15,986 bases of DNA, from positions 64,001 through 79,986 of the forward strand of contig CALSCQ010000533.1 in NCBI GenBank assembly GCA_943704525.1. Direction: 5' to 3'. Positions 1 through 10,100 of the stretch are shown one piece after another. Under the pieces are notes generated by a model. It saw nothing but the letters and a program-made list of their open reading frames with translations, was not told the DNA's origin and ran no database searches. A program made the position numbers and the translations under genes. Position 1 is the first letter of the stretch. Each line of letters opens with the position of its first letter. Source of the DNA: Pigoraptor vietnamica (lineage: Eukaryota > Opisthokonta > Filasterea).

Positions 1-1097
1 TACAACGGACGCCTCTGTCACAATCGCACGCGCGCTTCCTGCACACACACCAGCTTCGAATTGTATCCGAACCCGGCGTGCTTGTCGCGTCCATTGAGCG
101 GGTAGCGCGAGCGCACGTCGACGTCGCTCCACGTCGCGCGCACGACGCCAAATTCCACCTCCTCGAGGCTGAGGCGGTGCAGCGAGGTGATGTGCGCGCT
201 TCCGCGGTGGCTCATGACCGGCTTGACGCTCCACCCGCCAAACAGGTAAATCTCATCGTCCATGTTAACGACGCAGCCGCCTGCAGCATCACAGGTGCGT
301 CAGCAACGTGCGGTGTCGTGGCAAATGCATGCACGTGCTCAATGGTGGAGTTGCGTTTGGAGTGTATGCGAGCCAAAAGGCGAGTGCTCGTCTCTCAGTG
401 GGATGTCGGGTGAACGCGAGTACTGTTCGCGCTCCCATCGACTTGAATAGCGAGAGCGGCAAGAATGAAGTAATGCACGCAATTATTTTTAAAAACTCGC
501 CTGTCTCGCAGTCAGGCGTTGTTCCGTCCGCGTTCACCTCTGTCCACTTGTGCGTCGCTGAGAAGAAGACGGCCCCATTAGTCACAACGCACACGCGCGC
601 CAAATGCATCACACACACAGACACTCACTCACACACACATGCACACGCACACACACAGGCACTCACTCATACACACATGCACCCACACAGACACTCACTC
701 ACTCACTCACACATGCACACGCACACACAGGCACTCACTCACACACACACTCGCAAAGATACGCGCGCGCGCAGGCAGACGCACACGACACGCAACCTAT
801 CACCACTTGACAAACCGACTCGCACACTACCGCTCACCAAAGTCCAACACATTGAGACGGGTCGCATCTCCGCGCTCATTATTGCAGTAGCCGCCAAAGA
901 TTATTAGAAACCTGCGCGGCGGCGTCACGGCGATTAACGAACACGGCATCCACTTGTTGCATTCGGCACGATTGCCCACACATCGCAGAGCCACTCGACG
1001 CACGCACACACCGCTTCCACCGGACCGCACAGTGGCCGCTGCGCATTGTCGGCGCATGTTCGATGCCCTCCGTGTACGGCCGCGACAAGAACTTCAT
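1..1097 (-). CDS. KLHDC1/2-like kelch-repeat protein, 5' part (runs off left edge)
   Basis: Four coding exons are visible: 1097-1021, 911-838, 557-501 and 280 to about 51, giving 146 codons that join in phase. The ATG at 1097 is preceded in frame by TAA eleven codons upstream, so the start is well supported. The protein begins with a short leader, then kelch motifs: RSGHCAV followed by IIFGGY (blade 1), W-x-EV and a P near TTPDCETGGCVV followed by EIYLFGGW (blade 2), then a W-S-D-V strand and a DKHAGFGYNSKL segment. The order and spacing resemble the N-terminal blades of KLHDC2, including the D-K-x-G-x-x-Y-x-x-K-L pattern. KLHDC2 is known as a cullin-RING substrate receptor for C-terminal degrons; whether this homologue has a cullin-binding box cannot be seen, because the C-terminus lies outside. 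Intron 3 (500-281) appears to start with GC. The exon 4 donor near 50 is a guess in a GT run. It is divergent from NDUFAF7. Another kelch family is possible. Confidence 0.78.
614..753. repeat. Two 70-bp CA-rich minisatellite units
   Basis: Two imperfect units start at 614 and 684. Each begins CACACAGACACTCACTC, continues through ATGCACACGCACACACA, and has a second GGCACTCACTC block. They lie inside intron 2 (837-558) of the kelch gene and read GT/GAGT-rich on that gene's coding strand. Several positive-strand His/Thr-rich reading frames here are artefacts of the repeat. Confidence 0.85.
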
Positions 1098-1526
1098 CCT
1101 CCCCCAAGTGCCGCCCTCGCGGCAGCGTTAACACGAGACCTCAGCGCGACTGTGTTACGGCCTGCGAGATCGGTCCAAACTTTTTGAGTGTGTGAGTGCG
1201 TGCGGGGTGCGCATGTGCGTGTGGGGCGTGCGTGTGTGCACACAAAATAGAATGCAGGGCGGATTTGTGTGTGGACGTCCTTCGCGTTGTGTCGTGACCA
1301 GAAAATGAACGGTTTGCCGTTGTTGTTTCGATGACTCGCAAGTCACGTGTCACCTACTGGCGCCGATTTCAAAAACGGACGAAAGTGTGCGCAACACGGC
1401 GCGCAGAGCACGAAGGGCGCCTTCGAACTCTTAGACAAGGCAATCCCCTCTGCATTCCCACACGCACACCCTCTCGAGAGGGACTCGGCAGACAGGGCGC
1501 ACACATGTGTGGCACTTTAGGAGACG
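1098..1526. promoter_or_regulatory. Divergent spacer, probable shared promoter
   Basis: The start codons of the kelch gene (1097, minus) and NDUFAF7 (1527, plus) are 429 bp apart and point away from each other, so promoters and 5' UTRs of both genes must lie here unless there are distant untranslated exons. The stretch holds a GTGTGCGTG-rich tract at about 1186-1240, an AT-richer patch at about 1300-1330, and a perfect palindrome at 1469-1482. I see no convincing TATA box and no further coding exon on either strand. Confidence 0.6.
1469..1482. other. Perfect 14-bp palindrome upstream of NDUFAF7
   Basis: CCCTCTCGAGAGGG is a perfect inverted repeat ending 44 bp before the NDUFAF7 start codon, in the divergent promoter spacer. 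A dimeric transcription-factor site is one explanation. Chance is another, since a single short palindrome in 16 kb is weak evidence. Confidence 0.4.
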
Positions 1527-4106
1527 ATGTCGCAATTCACTGCATCCACTTGGGGACGCGTCGCCGCGTCAGCCTGCACGCGACTGTCGCGCACGCAATC
1601 CGTAAGACAGACGCCCCTGGGTGAGCTTCATGTTCTTTCTCATTTGTCTATGCATGCGATGCGTTCGTGTGCGCATGCAGTGTTGTTGAGTACCCGTCTC
1701 CGATATATGTGCGTTGATTCGAGCCGGTGCGTTGCTCTTTCGGTCCCGTGCCAGGCCGACACTCCCACAGTACCGCCCCGCCAGCGTTGTCACTCGCCGA
1801 CATCCTGCTAACGAAAATCCAAGTGGGTTCCGTGAAGTGTGGGCTCCGCATGTCTCGGACGCGGGACACTGAAGCTGCTGCGTTGGTCATCGCTTCGCCA
1901 GATCAACTTTGTATTTAAATGCTTGCAATTGCAGCTGAACGGCCCGTTGTCTGTCGCGGACTATATGCGCGAGGCACTCGTGGGCCCTCGGCACGGCTAT
2001 TACATGGGGCGCGATGTCTTTGGTGCGGCGGGTGACTTTATCACCTCGCCGGAAATAAGCCAAGTGTTTGGCGAGGTGGGAGGGAGGGATGTCTTCGCTT
2101 CAGAACGTGCGTCGTTGTTACTCTGTGTGTGTGTGTGTGTGTGTGTGATGTCTGCGTTCTTACTCTGTGCGTATGACGTGGTAACTGACTGACGTGAAGT
2201 GTTGTTGCGTGTGGCGGTGTACTGCTTGCTTTGTGCGCACCGTCCGATACAATGGCGGTTTGCTCACGAGACTAAGTCCGTTCGCACCTTCCCCGCCGCA
2301 GCTGATTGGCGCGTGGTGCGTTGGGTATTGGCAGCAACTAGGAAGCCCGAAGGCGGTCAATGTGGTCGAATTGGGCCCGGGCAGGGGGACCCTCGCGGCA
2401 GACGCACTGCGGGTGGGCGTCCTTTGCCGGCCGTCCATTGTAGTCCATCTCGCCTCCTTCGTCCCGTGTAATTTCGTTCCATGTGTTGCTCACTGTGCAG
2501 TTGTCGCAGGTCATGGCGCAGTTTGGTATGGCGGGCGCTGCCGAATTGCACCTGCTCGAGGCGAGTCCGCACTTGCGCGGCGTCCAGGCAGCCACGCTCG
2601 GGTGCGCTGGGCGTGCGGCCGGTGCCCCGTCTTCTGTGGAGAGGCATGGCGTCAAAACTCAGTGGCACAATTCGTTTGCCGAGGTGCCCAGAGGTGACTG
2701 TCCGTACGCGAACTGTCTCGTCTTATTTTGCTGTCGGCTGCGCGCACGTCTTCGCTCTGATGTCTTAACGTCGCTCTTCGTTCCCAATCTTGCATGTTCT
2801 CTCTGTCGGCTGCGTGCCTCTGATGTCTCGGCCTCACTATTCGTTCCCTGTTGCAGGGCGGCCGTTGTTCATCATTGCGCACGAATTTTTTGACGCACTT
2901 CCGATTCACCAATTCAGTGTGAGTGCGCTCTGCTAGTGCGATGCCCGAAGTGCCATCTCGGGTGCATGGGCGGAAGTGGTCCATGTATGCCCACCTGTAC
3001 ACTCGAGAGTAGAGGGTCTGCAGCCGTCCTTGATTAATTACTGTGTATCGCCTTCTGTGCTCCGTCGTCGGTTTGTTGATGTGAATTTCGTGACTGGTAT
3101 GCGACAGCGCACTAAGAATGGTTGGCGTGAGCGAGTAATTACGGCGGACTTGTCGCCCGAAAGGTGCGTGCAATGGCTCTTGACGAAAGTGCGCCTGTTG
3201 CAGCCGTGTCTCGTGCATTTTTGAGATTGAAACACCAGTCTTTAAGTATTTTCTTCTCGCTACCACCTGTGTAGAAAACGCCAACTCATGTTCGCCGACG
3301 CTCCGGGCGCGACGCTCGCATCGATGGTGTACGTTCCGCGTGCGCTTGGCGCATCCGGAGAAACCGGCGAACCCCCTCAGTCACAGCATGATGTGGTCGA
3401 GTTTTCGCCGGCTTCGTGGACTCTGACAGACGACATTTCCAAGGCATTGGCAGTCGACGGTGGCGTTGCACTGATTATTGACTATGGGACTGACGGACCC
3501 AACGGCGACACTCTGAGGGTACGTTATATGGTGTTTCTGCCCTTCCGCTACCAAGTTATGAATTTATTTTGTATTTGTGAGGTCCTTTCTCCTTTTCTAT
3601 TTATTTGTTAATTGTTGACAATCTCTCCTCTGCGCAGGGCTACTCGCGGCATGCCCAAGTGCATCCGCTCGATGACCCTGGGAAGAATGACATCACCGCC
3701 GACGTGAACTTCGCTGTTTTGCGTGACAGTGTAATACAATCGAGCAAAGGGAAGGGTGAGCGCCGCGTCGTGCACTATGTGCTCTCAGCCCATCGTGCAG
3801 CTTCTGCAGCTTCGGTGGATTAATTGGCACGCATTTCGCGGTCTTGCTGCAGTGTGCTCGTACGGCCCAGTCACGCAGCGCGATTTTCTGCTCTCCCTTG
3901 GGCTGGAGCACCGGGCCCGCCAGCTCGTGCGGTCCGCGGGGAGTGACTCTGCCGCCGCGCGCGCCGTTGTGACCGGCTGCAGGCGGCTTGTGGATGCTGG
4001 TGACATGGGTGCGCGGTTCAAGGCATTCGCCATTGCGCCTGCGGAACAGCCAGTGCCGCCGGCGTTTGCGACCCCTGTTGCTCGCATACCAGCCTGCCCT
4101 TCGTAA
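1527..4106 (+). CDS. NDUFAF7: NDUFAF7, mitochondrial protein arginine methyltransferase (complex I assembly)
   Basis: Ten exons: 1527-1620, 1755-1822, 1935-2075, 2302-2412, 2501-2693, 2857-2918, 3108-3163, 3275-3518, 3638-3755 and 3853-4106. They total 1341 nt, 446 aa plus TAA, close to the human protein's length. All nine junctions keep phase. The ATG has an in-frame TAG two codons upstream. Residues 1-45 are rich in R, S, T and A with almost no acids, as in a mitochondrial presequence. Landmarks of the NDUFAF7/MidA family follow: GYYMGRDVFGAAGDFITSPE near 75-94, the S-adenosylmethionine-binding ELGPGRGT at 124-131, the acidic LLEAS segment, AHEFFDALP at 210-218, NGWRE, LIIDYG, and DITADVNF. 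The family enzyme dimethylates an arginine of NDUFS2 in the mitochondrial matrix during early complex I assembly. No catalytic motif looks damaged. It is divergent from the kelch gene and convergent with the RhoGAP gene. Exons 6 and 7 are short (62 and 56 nt). Confidence 0.95.
2124..2147 (+). repeat. (TG)12 microsatellite in NDUFAF7 intron 3
   Basis: A pure TG run lies in the intron 2076-2301, 48 nt after the donor. It reads UG on the NDUFAF7 transcript. Confidence 0.95.
2731..2855 (+). repeat. Tandem duplication inside NDUFAF7 intron 5
   Basis: Copy 1 (about 2731-2794) and copy 2 (about 2803-2855) share CTGTCGGCTGCG, TCTGATGTCT and TTCGTTCCC blocks in the same order. Copy 2 ends with the working acceptor TTGCAG of exon 6; copy 1 ends TTGCAT, so its equivalent acceptor is lost. 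The copies differ by small deletions, so the duplication is not recent. Confidence 0.75.
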
Positions 4107-4257
4107 TGGCGGCGAGCACAGTTGAGCTTACCGTTGTCATCTCTAATGTATGTGAGCAATTTGTATCTTACAACGCGACAATACAGCCAACCACACAACA
4201 CGGCGCCACACCTCGCGCCCCCAAAATTGCCTTCTCTTAAACGTGATTTTATGCACG
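4107..4257. other. Convergent 3' spacer
   Basis: The stop codons of NDUFAF7 (TAA ending at 4106) and the Furry-RhoGAP gene (TGA at 4260-4258) face each other across 151 bp. Both 3' UTRs and both polyadenylation sites must lie here or overlap the opposite gene. On the minus strand an ATAAAA-like sequence lies just after the stop; I see no AATAAA on either strand. Confidence 0.7.
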
Positions 4258-5038
4258 TCAGAATATTTGGTCGTACGACTCTATCAATGCCTCGACGACT
4301 GCCGCCTGCTTTGACGTGTTCTGGATTGCAGCAAGCCCGGCCTCGTCGCGCGGTCGCATAAGTGTCGGACCAAACACGACGCCAACATTGTGCGCGCCCA
4401 TTTTGTTGGTGGACGCGTGCGCGATGACATTGCGGAGGTGTCGAAGAAGGTACCTGGAGAACAGAAAAAAGAGATGGCACCAAGGGATGAGAAATAGAGG
4501 ACAATAGGAGGATAGTAAAGAGGTGAAACTGATCCAGGATCACGAACGAAAACAGCCGCCCTCGCGGCGACGCACCTGAGCGTGCTCTTGTGCTCGTACG
4601 GGAGTTTCGCCACGAGCGCCTTGAGGACGTCGGCGCGTTCTTTGCCCTGCAGGCGCACCGCCTCCAGCCAGTTGTCGTACAGCTCGAAGGTGAGCAATGG
4701 GTCTGGCAGCTCGCGGAAGAACTGCTTCAGGACGCCGCACACAGAGTGAATCTCGGGCCACTTGGCGAGGGCCACTTCGGTCGCGCGCTTTCGGTTGAAC
4801 GCCTCCTTCATCTGATTGACGTCGGCCACGCGCCCAGGCACGCGGTACAGGCCCTCGATGTCCACGCCCCGCCGCTCAATCTCACGCACCAGCACCTGCG
4901 AAAGGCACACAGGAGGGTCAGCTAGGGTACGATGCAAGATTTTTCTTGCCATGTTACGGTAAGCAGACTCACCTCCACGACCCAAGGCACTTCTGTGCGT
5001 TCCTCGACATACATGACCTCCGAGAGATCGAGCCCGAA
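4258..5038 (-). other. RhoGAP domain of the Furry-like protein
   Basis: Encoded by the last three exons (residues about 2135-2320). The domain opens FGLDLSEVM and TEVPWVVE, then IERRGVDIEGLYRVPG, where R2174 fits the catalytic arginine finger. VLKQFFRELPDPLLTF follows, with K2213 matching the conserved lysine, and then HNVGVVFGPTLMRP, with N2285 matching the conserved asparagine. These are the residues that stabilise the GTPase transition state in p50RhoGAP-type enzymes, so activity is expected. Which GTPase (Rho, Rac or Cdc42) it acts on cannot be read from sequence. The protein ends only a few residues after the domain. Confidence 0.95.
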
Positions 5039-5601
5039 CACGCGCCTGTTCTTACGGTCACGCAGCCCGCGCTTGCGGCTCATCGTCCCCGAGCGCACCT
5101 TGCGTGCCGACGTCTCCGAAGCGTCCGACAGGCGGTGGCCACCAACGAGCTCTGCGGCACAAGCAGAAATAAGTCATAAGACAATGAATTGGAAAATACC
5201 TTTGGGCAGTTGAGATTGCAAAGAACCTTACTCAATAGCGAACAAACACGACACCCACCCCCGTACGTGAAGTCGACCTCCGATGACCCCTCGCCGCCGC
5301 TGCGCGTGGTGATCGAAATCGGACCGGACCCGCTCCCCTCCGGTATGCGAATGCGCAGGCACGCTGAGTTCCTATATTCGACGTGCTCGCACGGCCGCCC
5401 ACACACCGTCACCGACACGACATCGTCCGCGTCGACGCCAAGGTTGGACCCGCGCAGTGTCACCGACGATCCCGCCGGCGCCACGTTCGGCGACACGCCA
5501 GAGACTTCGGGTCGGGGCCCATTCTTGAGCGCGGGACTCTCTGCAAACAAGGGCAATTAGCAACTTCAAATCATTGGAAAATATTCACACTTCGTGAAGA
5601 T

Positions 5602-5677
<76 letters not shown>

Positions 5678-7106
5678 TCAGTGCAAAATAGAGCTCACCT
5701 TGCTCGTAGCGCCCATCGAGCCCAAGCACGGCCTGGTACACAATCGGCAGCGACTCGTCCGCCGAGGCGGGTGCGTCCTGGAGCGGCGCAGAAAACTTCT
5801 CGGGATCGAGGCCGACGGCGCCCTTCACCACCGTAAAGCTGGGACGCGACGACGGCAACGGTGACATGGCCTGCAGCGACGCAAGCCCCGCGCCCATGCG
5901 CGACGTCTCGAACGCCTCCGGGGCGACACCCTCCGGCACGCTGTGCTGCAGGTGCGCAAGCAGCTGTTCCGCGATGGCGTCCACACCGTCGCCGTCGTTG
6001 TGCACCGACTGCAGCGACGCGAGGACGAGCCGCAGCAGCCGCGTGTACAGCGGCGCAGGGAGCACGTACTCGGAGCGCCCGAGGAGAGTGATCTGAATGA
6101 GACGGAACAGCGGCATCATCCACGCCTCCCCGAGGCCCTCGAGCAGCCCGACGCTCACCGACAGGAACAGCGTCAGCGACGAGCCGTCCGTGCCAAACGC
6201 CGCCCGCATGCCCTCGCCCAAGCGCCGCGCAAACTCATCTTGCGCACCCCCGGATGGGCCGCCGTCCGCGCCCGACGCCATAGCCTGATCGCGCAGCTGG
6301 AACGCCTTGAGAACGCCAGTGAGCAGCTCCGGAGGGTACTTGAGGGACGCGACGAACGACGCCGCGTCGGCCGCGCTCGACGGCTGGCCCACGGACACGT
6401 CGGCAGTGTACAGCACAAGCGTGGCAAACACGAGCGCGTTGTCCGCAGGGAGCGAGAATGGGCTACCCTCCCCGCCGGCTGCGGGCGACGAGAAGAGGAC
6501 GGCGAGGCCCTGGACGAGCTTGCGAGTGCGCCCGCGCGTGGATGGATGCGCAAGCCCCTTCGAGAGGAGGCGGATGGCAAGGGCGTCCGGCCACTCTTCT
6601 CCCTCGACGGCCGCTGGCGCCCACATCTCCGCCAGGATGTCGCGCACGACGTCCGACGTGAGAAACGTGCCGTTGGCGATCACGAGGAGCTCGTTGATGA
6701 GCGTCGCCGCCGACGAGAACGTCTCGAGACGCGTCGACAGAAGGAGCGCAAACGCAAGGCGGCCGAGCAGCCAACACGCCTGGTTGTCGGCCTCGCCCCG
6801 TCCCACCATCTCGGCCGCGAGCTCGAGGGCGGCGTCGCACCGGACAAAGTCGCGGTCGCGCAGGGACACAAAAACAATGAGGACGAGTGCAAACGCCGAC
6901 TGATACGAGAGCGGCTCTGCGATGGCAGCAAACACGCTGAGCGAGTCCACAGAGAGCGTGGCGTCCGGAATGAACGTGGCCCAATGGAGCGCGCACTCGG
7001 CCAACTCCACGCGGAGGCCGGGCCTGCGTTGAAAGCATCGAATAAGCGAGTGCTCGCATGAAATCTTCGACAGAGCACACAGGCACGCACGCACGCACGC
7101 ACACAC

Positions 7107-7171
<65 letters not shown>

Positions 7172-10100
7172 CACGCACGCACACACAGACAGACAGAGTC
7201 ACGCCAATCAGACCATCAGACCGGGCAGAGAGGCAGCCGCACACCTGTACGCATCCAGCTGCGACACGAGCGACTTGAACTCCTTCACAAGCACGTCCTC
7301 TTCATCCTCAGGCGCGATGGGCGCCATCACCGCCACAGTGGACGGGACCGGCCCGACCGTAGAAAACTTGTCCTTCGCGCCCTTGGCAGAGGGCGGCGCG
7401 AGCGCAACGTTGCCGCGAGAGAGCAGCTGCACGAGGCTCGCAAGCATGATGTTGTCGGGCACCGGGCCGTCTCCCTCCAGCTCGCGGACGCCAAAGGGGT
7501 TCGGACCGAACAACACGATCGAATTCTGCAGCAGGAGCGGCGCGTGGGCGGAGAGCTCCGGGTGACCCTCGAAAGAGAGGTCCGCGAGAAATGTGTACGC
7601 CGCAAGCTCCATGACGGTCGGCTCGCTTTTGGCAAACAACTCGCTCGCAGCGGCCGCATCCTTCGACGACGACGGCGACGCGTCGCCCTCGAAAGCCGCC
7701 ATGACGCCGCGCGAGTACGCGGTGAGAAACTCCCGCGCCCCAACCGCTGGATCCATCTGCTTTCCCGGGACGCTGCGCAGGCGCTGCGCCAACAGGGAGA
7801 CGACGCGACCGGCGTTGCCAGTCCGTGCGAGGTACACGCAGATGCGCCGGCAAATGCCCTTCGAGTAGACATCCGGCGGGCGCTTCTGCTCGGCCGCCGC
7901 AAACACGTCGCAGAGGTAGAGCACGACGTCGTCCACGATGGGGGAGACGGCCTCGGACGCGTCCTCCGTCTCGTCGCCCGTGAGCAGCTCAATCCAAAGC
8001 GAAGCCGCGTGCGCCTCGAGGGACTGCAAGGCCACGCTGTGGTACGTGAGCTGGTACAGCGCCTCGCACACCGACTTGACGAGTTCGGCGCGGGACGACG
8101 CGGGAGCCTCCGCGAGAATCTTGCCACAGCTGCGCACCCACGGCACGAGCAGGCGAATCGCGAGCCACTTGTCCTCGCTGCCTATGAGCGCGTGGAACCG
8201 CACGGCCTCCGCAAGCAACGGGAGGGTGAGCTCAGGGTGGCGCGCGGCGACGGCTTCCGAGAACTCGCGCGCGCGCTGAAGTTGCACCGCGGAGAACTGG
8301 TGCGACAGCATGCCCGGCTCCCATCCGGGTCCGACAGACGCGGAGGGGTCGGCGTGCATGGCGTGGGCGAGCTGCAACGCCGTCTGGCGCATGCGCAGGT
8401 TCCGCGAGCACTGGTGAAGAATGCAGGCGTACAGCAGCTGCGATGTGTTGAAGTGCTGGGACCACACAGAGAGGCCGTCCTGCACGACGTTGACTACGAT
8501 CGCGTTGAAGTTGGCGACGCGGAGCGTGTCGCGGTGCGCCTCGAGCGTCAACCCGCCCGCCTGTCCCTGCTGCTGCTGGAGCTGCTGGAGTTGCGGGAGG
8601 CTGAAGTCGGCGTACGCGTGGTGAAGGAACGACCCCGCGAGGTGCCGGTTGAAGCAGAGTAGCGAAGCGCACGCGTCAAACACCTCCGAATGAATGTGCG
8701 CACCGCGGAGGGCCGCCGACATGAGGAACATTTGAATCTCCCGCTCAACGTCGCCGCTCTGCACGGGCCCGCACTCAAGGGCCGCCCGCAGCAGCATAAT
8801 GGCGGCGATGTCCGCTACGTGCTGTTCGTCGCGACCAACGCCATCCTCCGCCCCGGCGCTCGCCTGCGCAGACGGTTGCTGTGGCGCGGCACCCCCCAGC
8901 GAGGGCGCTTGCTGTGATTGCGATGCGCCGGTCTTGTCGCCGGGCGCGAGAAGCGCCGTTACAAAGCGCAGCAGCTGCCGCACGTCGCCCGAGGGGATCT
9001 GTCCCCGCAGGCGAATGATGCGGTGGCAGGCTGAAGCCGCCGTCGCGCGCGCAGACAGCGGGAGGGCCGACACCTCGGCGGCCGTCGTCCGCACCCACCG
9101 GTCGAACAGCAGGCCGTAAAATTCCGAGACATGGACAGACGCACGCAGCCCGCCCACGGGGATTCCGCGCAGCAGGGCCTCGTGGAACCGCATCTCCTCC
9201 TGCGTGAGGTGCTTCTTGGTGCCAATCGCCGCCAGCTTGTTGCCCTTGTCGCTGCGGCCGCGGTCAGTGAGCCCACCGGCCGACTTCTCGCCGAAAACCT
9301 CCTGGGACGCCGTCACGAGCAGCTCGTAGCACGACTCGTGGACGCGCGCAAGCGACGAGAGCACGTCCGATTCGACCTCCCGCGTGCCCTTCGACGCCGC
9401 CTCCAGCGCAGCCACAAAGAACCCGCGAACCTCGTCGTGCGGCATGCCCCCGTCCCACGCGCGCACGCACATGCACAACAGCTGGAGATTGCGCGCCCAC
9501 AGCTGGAGAGTATCGGACGCAGCGCCAGACCCGCCGTCGAACGCCGAAGGATCGGCCTCAGAGCCTGGGGTGCCCGGCATCCGCCACGAGCGGAGGAGCA
9601 CCTTCCAAGCGTAGTGAATGGCCGTGGCATAGTCACGCCAGCGCGACACGACGACCGCGCGGACCATTTCGACCCACTCGGCGTCCGTCTGCTGCTCTAG
9701 CGCGCGCAAGTCCGTGCCGAGCCCTGAGTGAGGTAAGGGACAAAAGCTTATGAGCGACATGGATCGCACATAGACGAAGGTTTAAAATAACTTGAAAGAA
9801 AAGAAAGTGTGAACCTGAACGGGACATAAGCGCGAAAACCGCACACGCAGCAACTCGCAATTTCCTCTCCACAGTGCGGGGCGGCACACACACCTGCGGC
9901 GTCCATGAGACAGGCCGCGCCCACCGGCGCCGCCGCACCCGCCCCCGGTCGGAGGATGGGATGCGCCGCAAGCACCGCCATGCGCTGTGCGGCGCGGCGC
10001 ACCCATAGGCCGTTGTGCATGCCGAGCACAAGGCACACGCCCTCGATCTTCGGGCGGAGGCGCGACCACTCCGCGAGGAACGATTCGTCCACCGTGGGTG

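Noticed and set aside
308-907. His/Thr-rich plus-strand frames across 600-770
   Set aside because: They are translations of the CA minisatellite inside a kelch-gene intron.
5604-5700. Cys-Val repeat extension of the exon ending at 5699
   Set aside because: It is the GT microsatellite of intron 8; a good donor at 5698 and phase-matched joining to the IPT exon show it is normally removed.
4258-7023. Two separate genes, a Furry-like gene and a downstream IPT-RhoGAP gene
   Set aside because: The body exon has no stop before its donor, the IPT exon has no ATG or promoter-like gap, and junction phases match. It remains testable by RNA.
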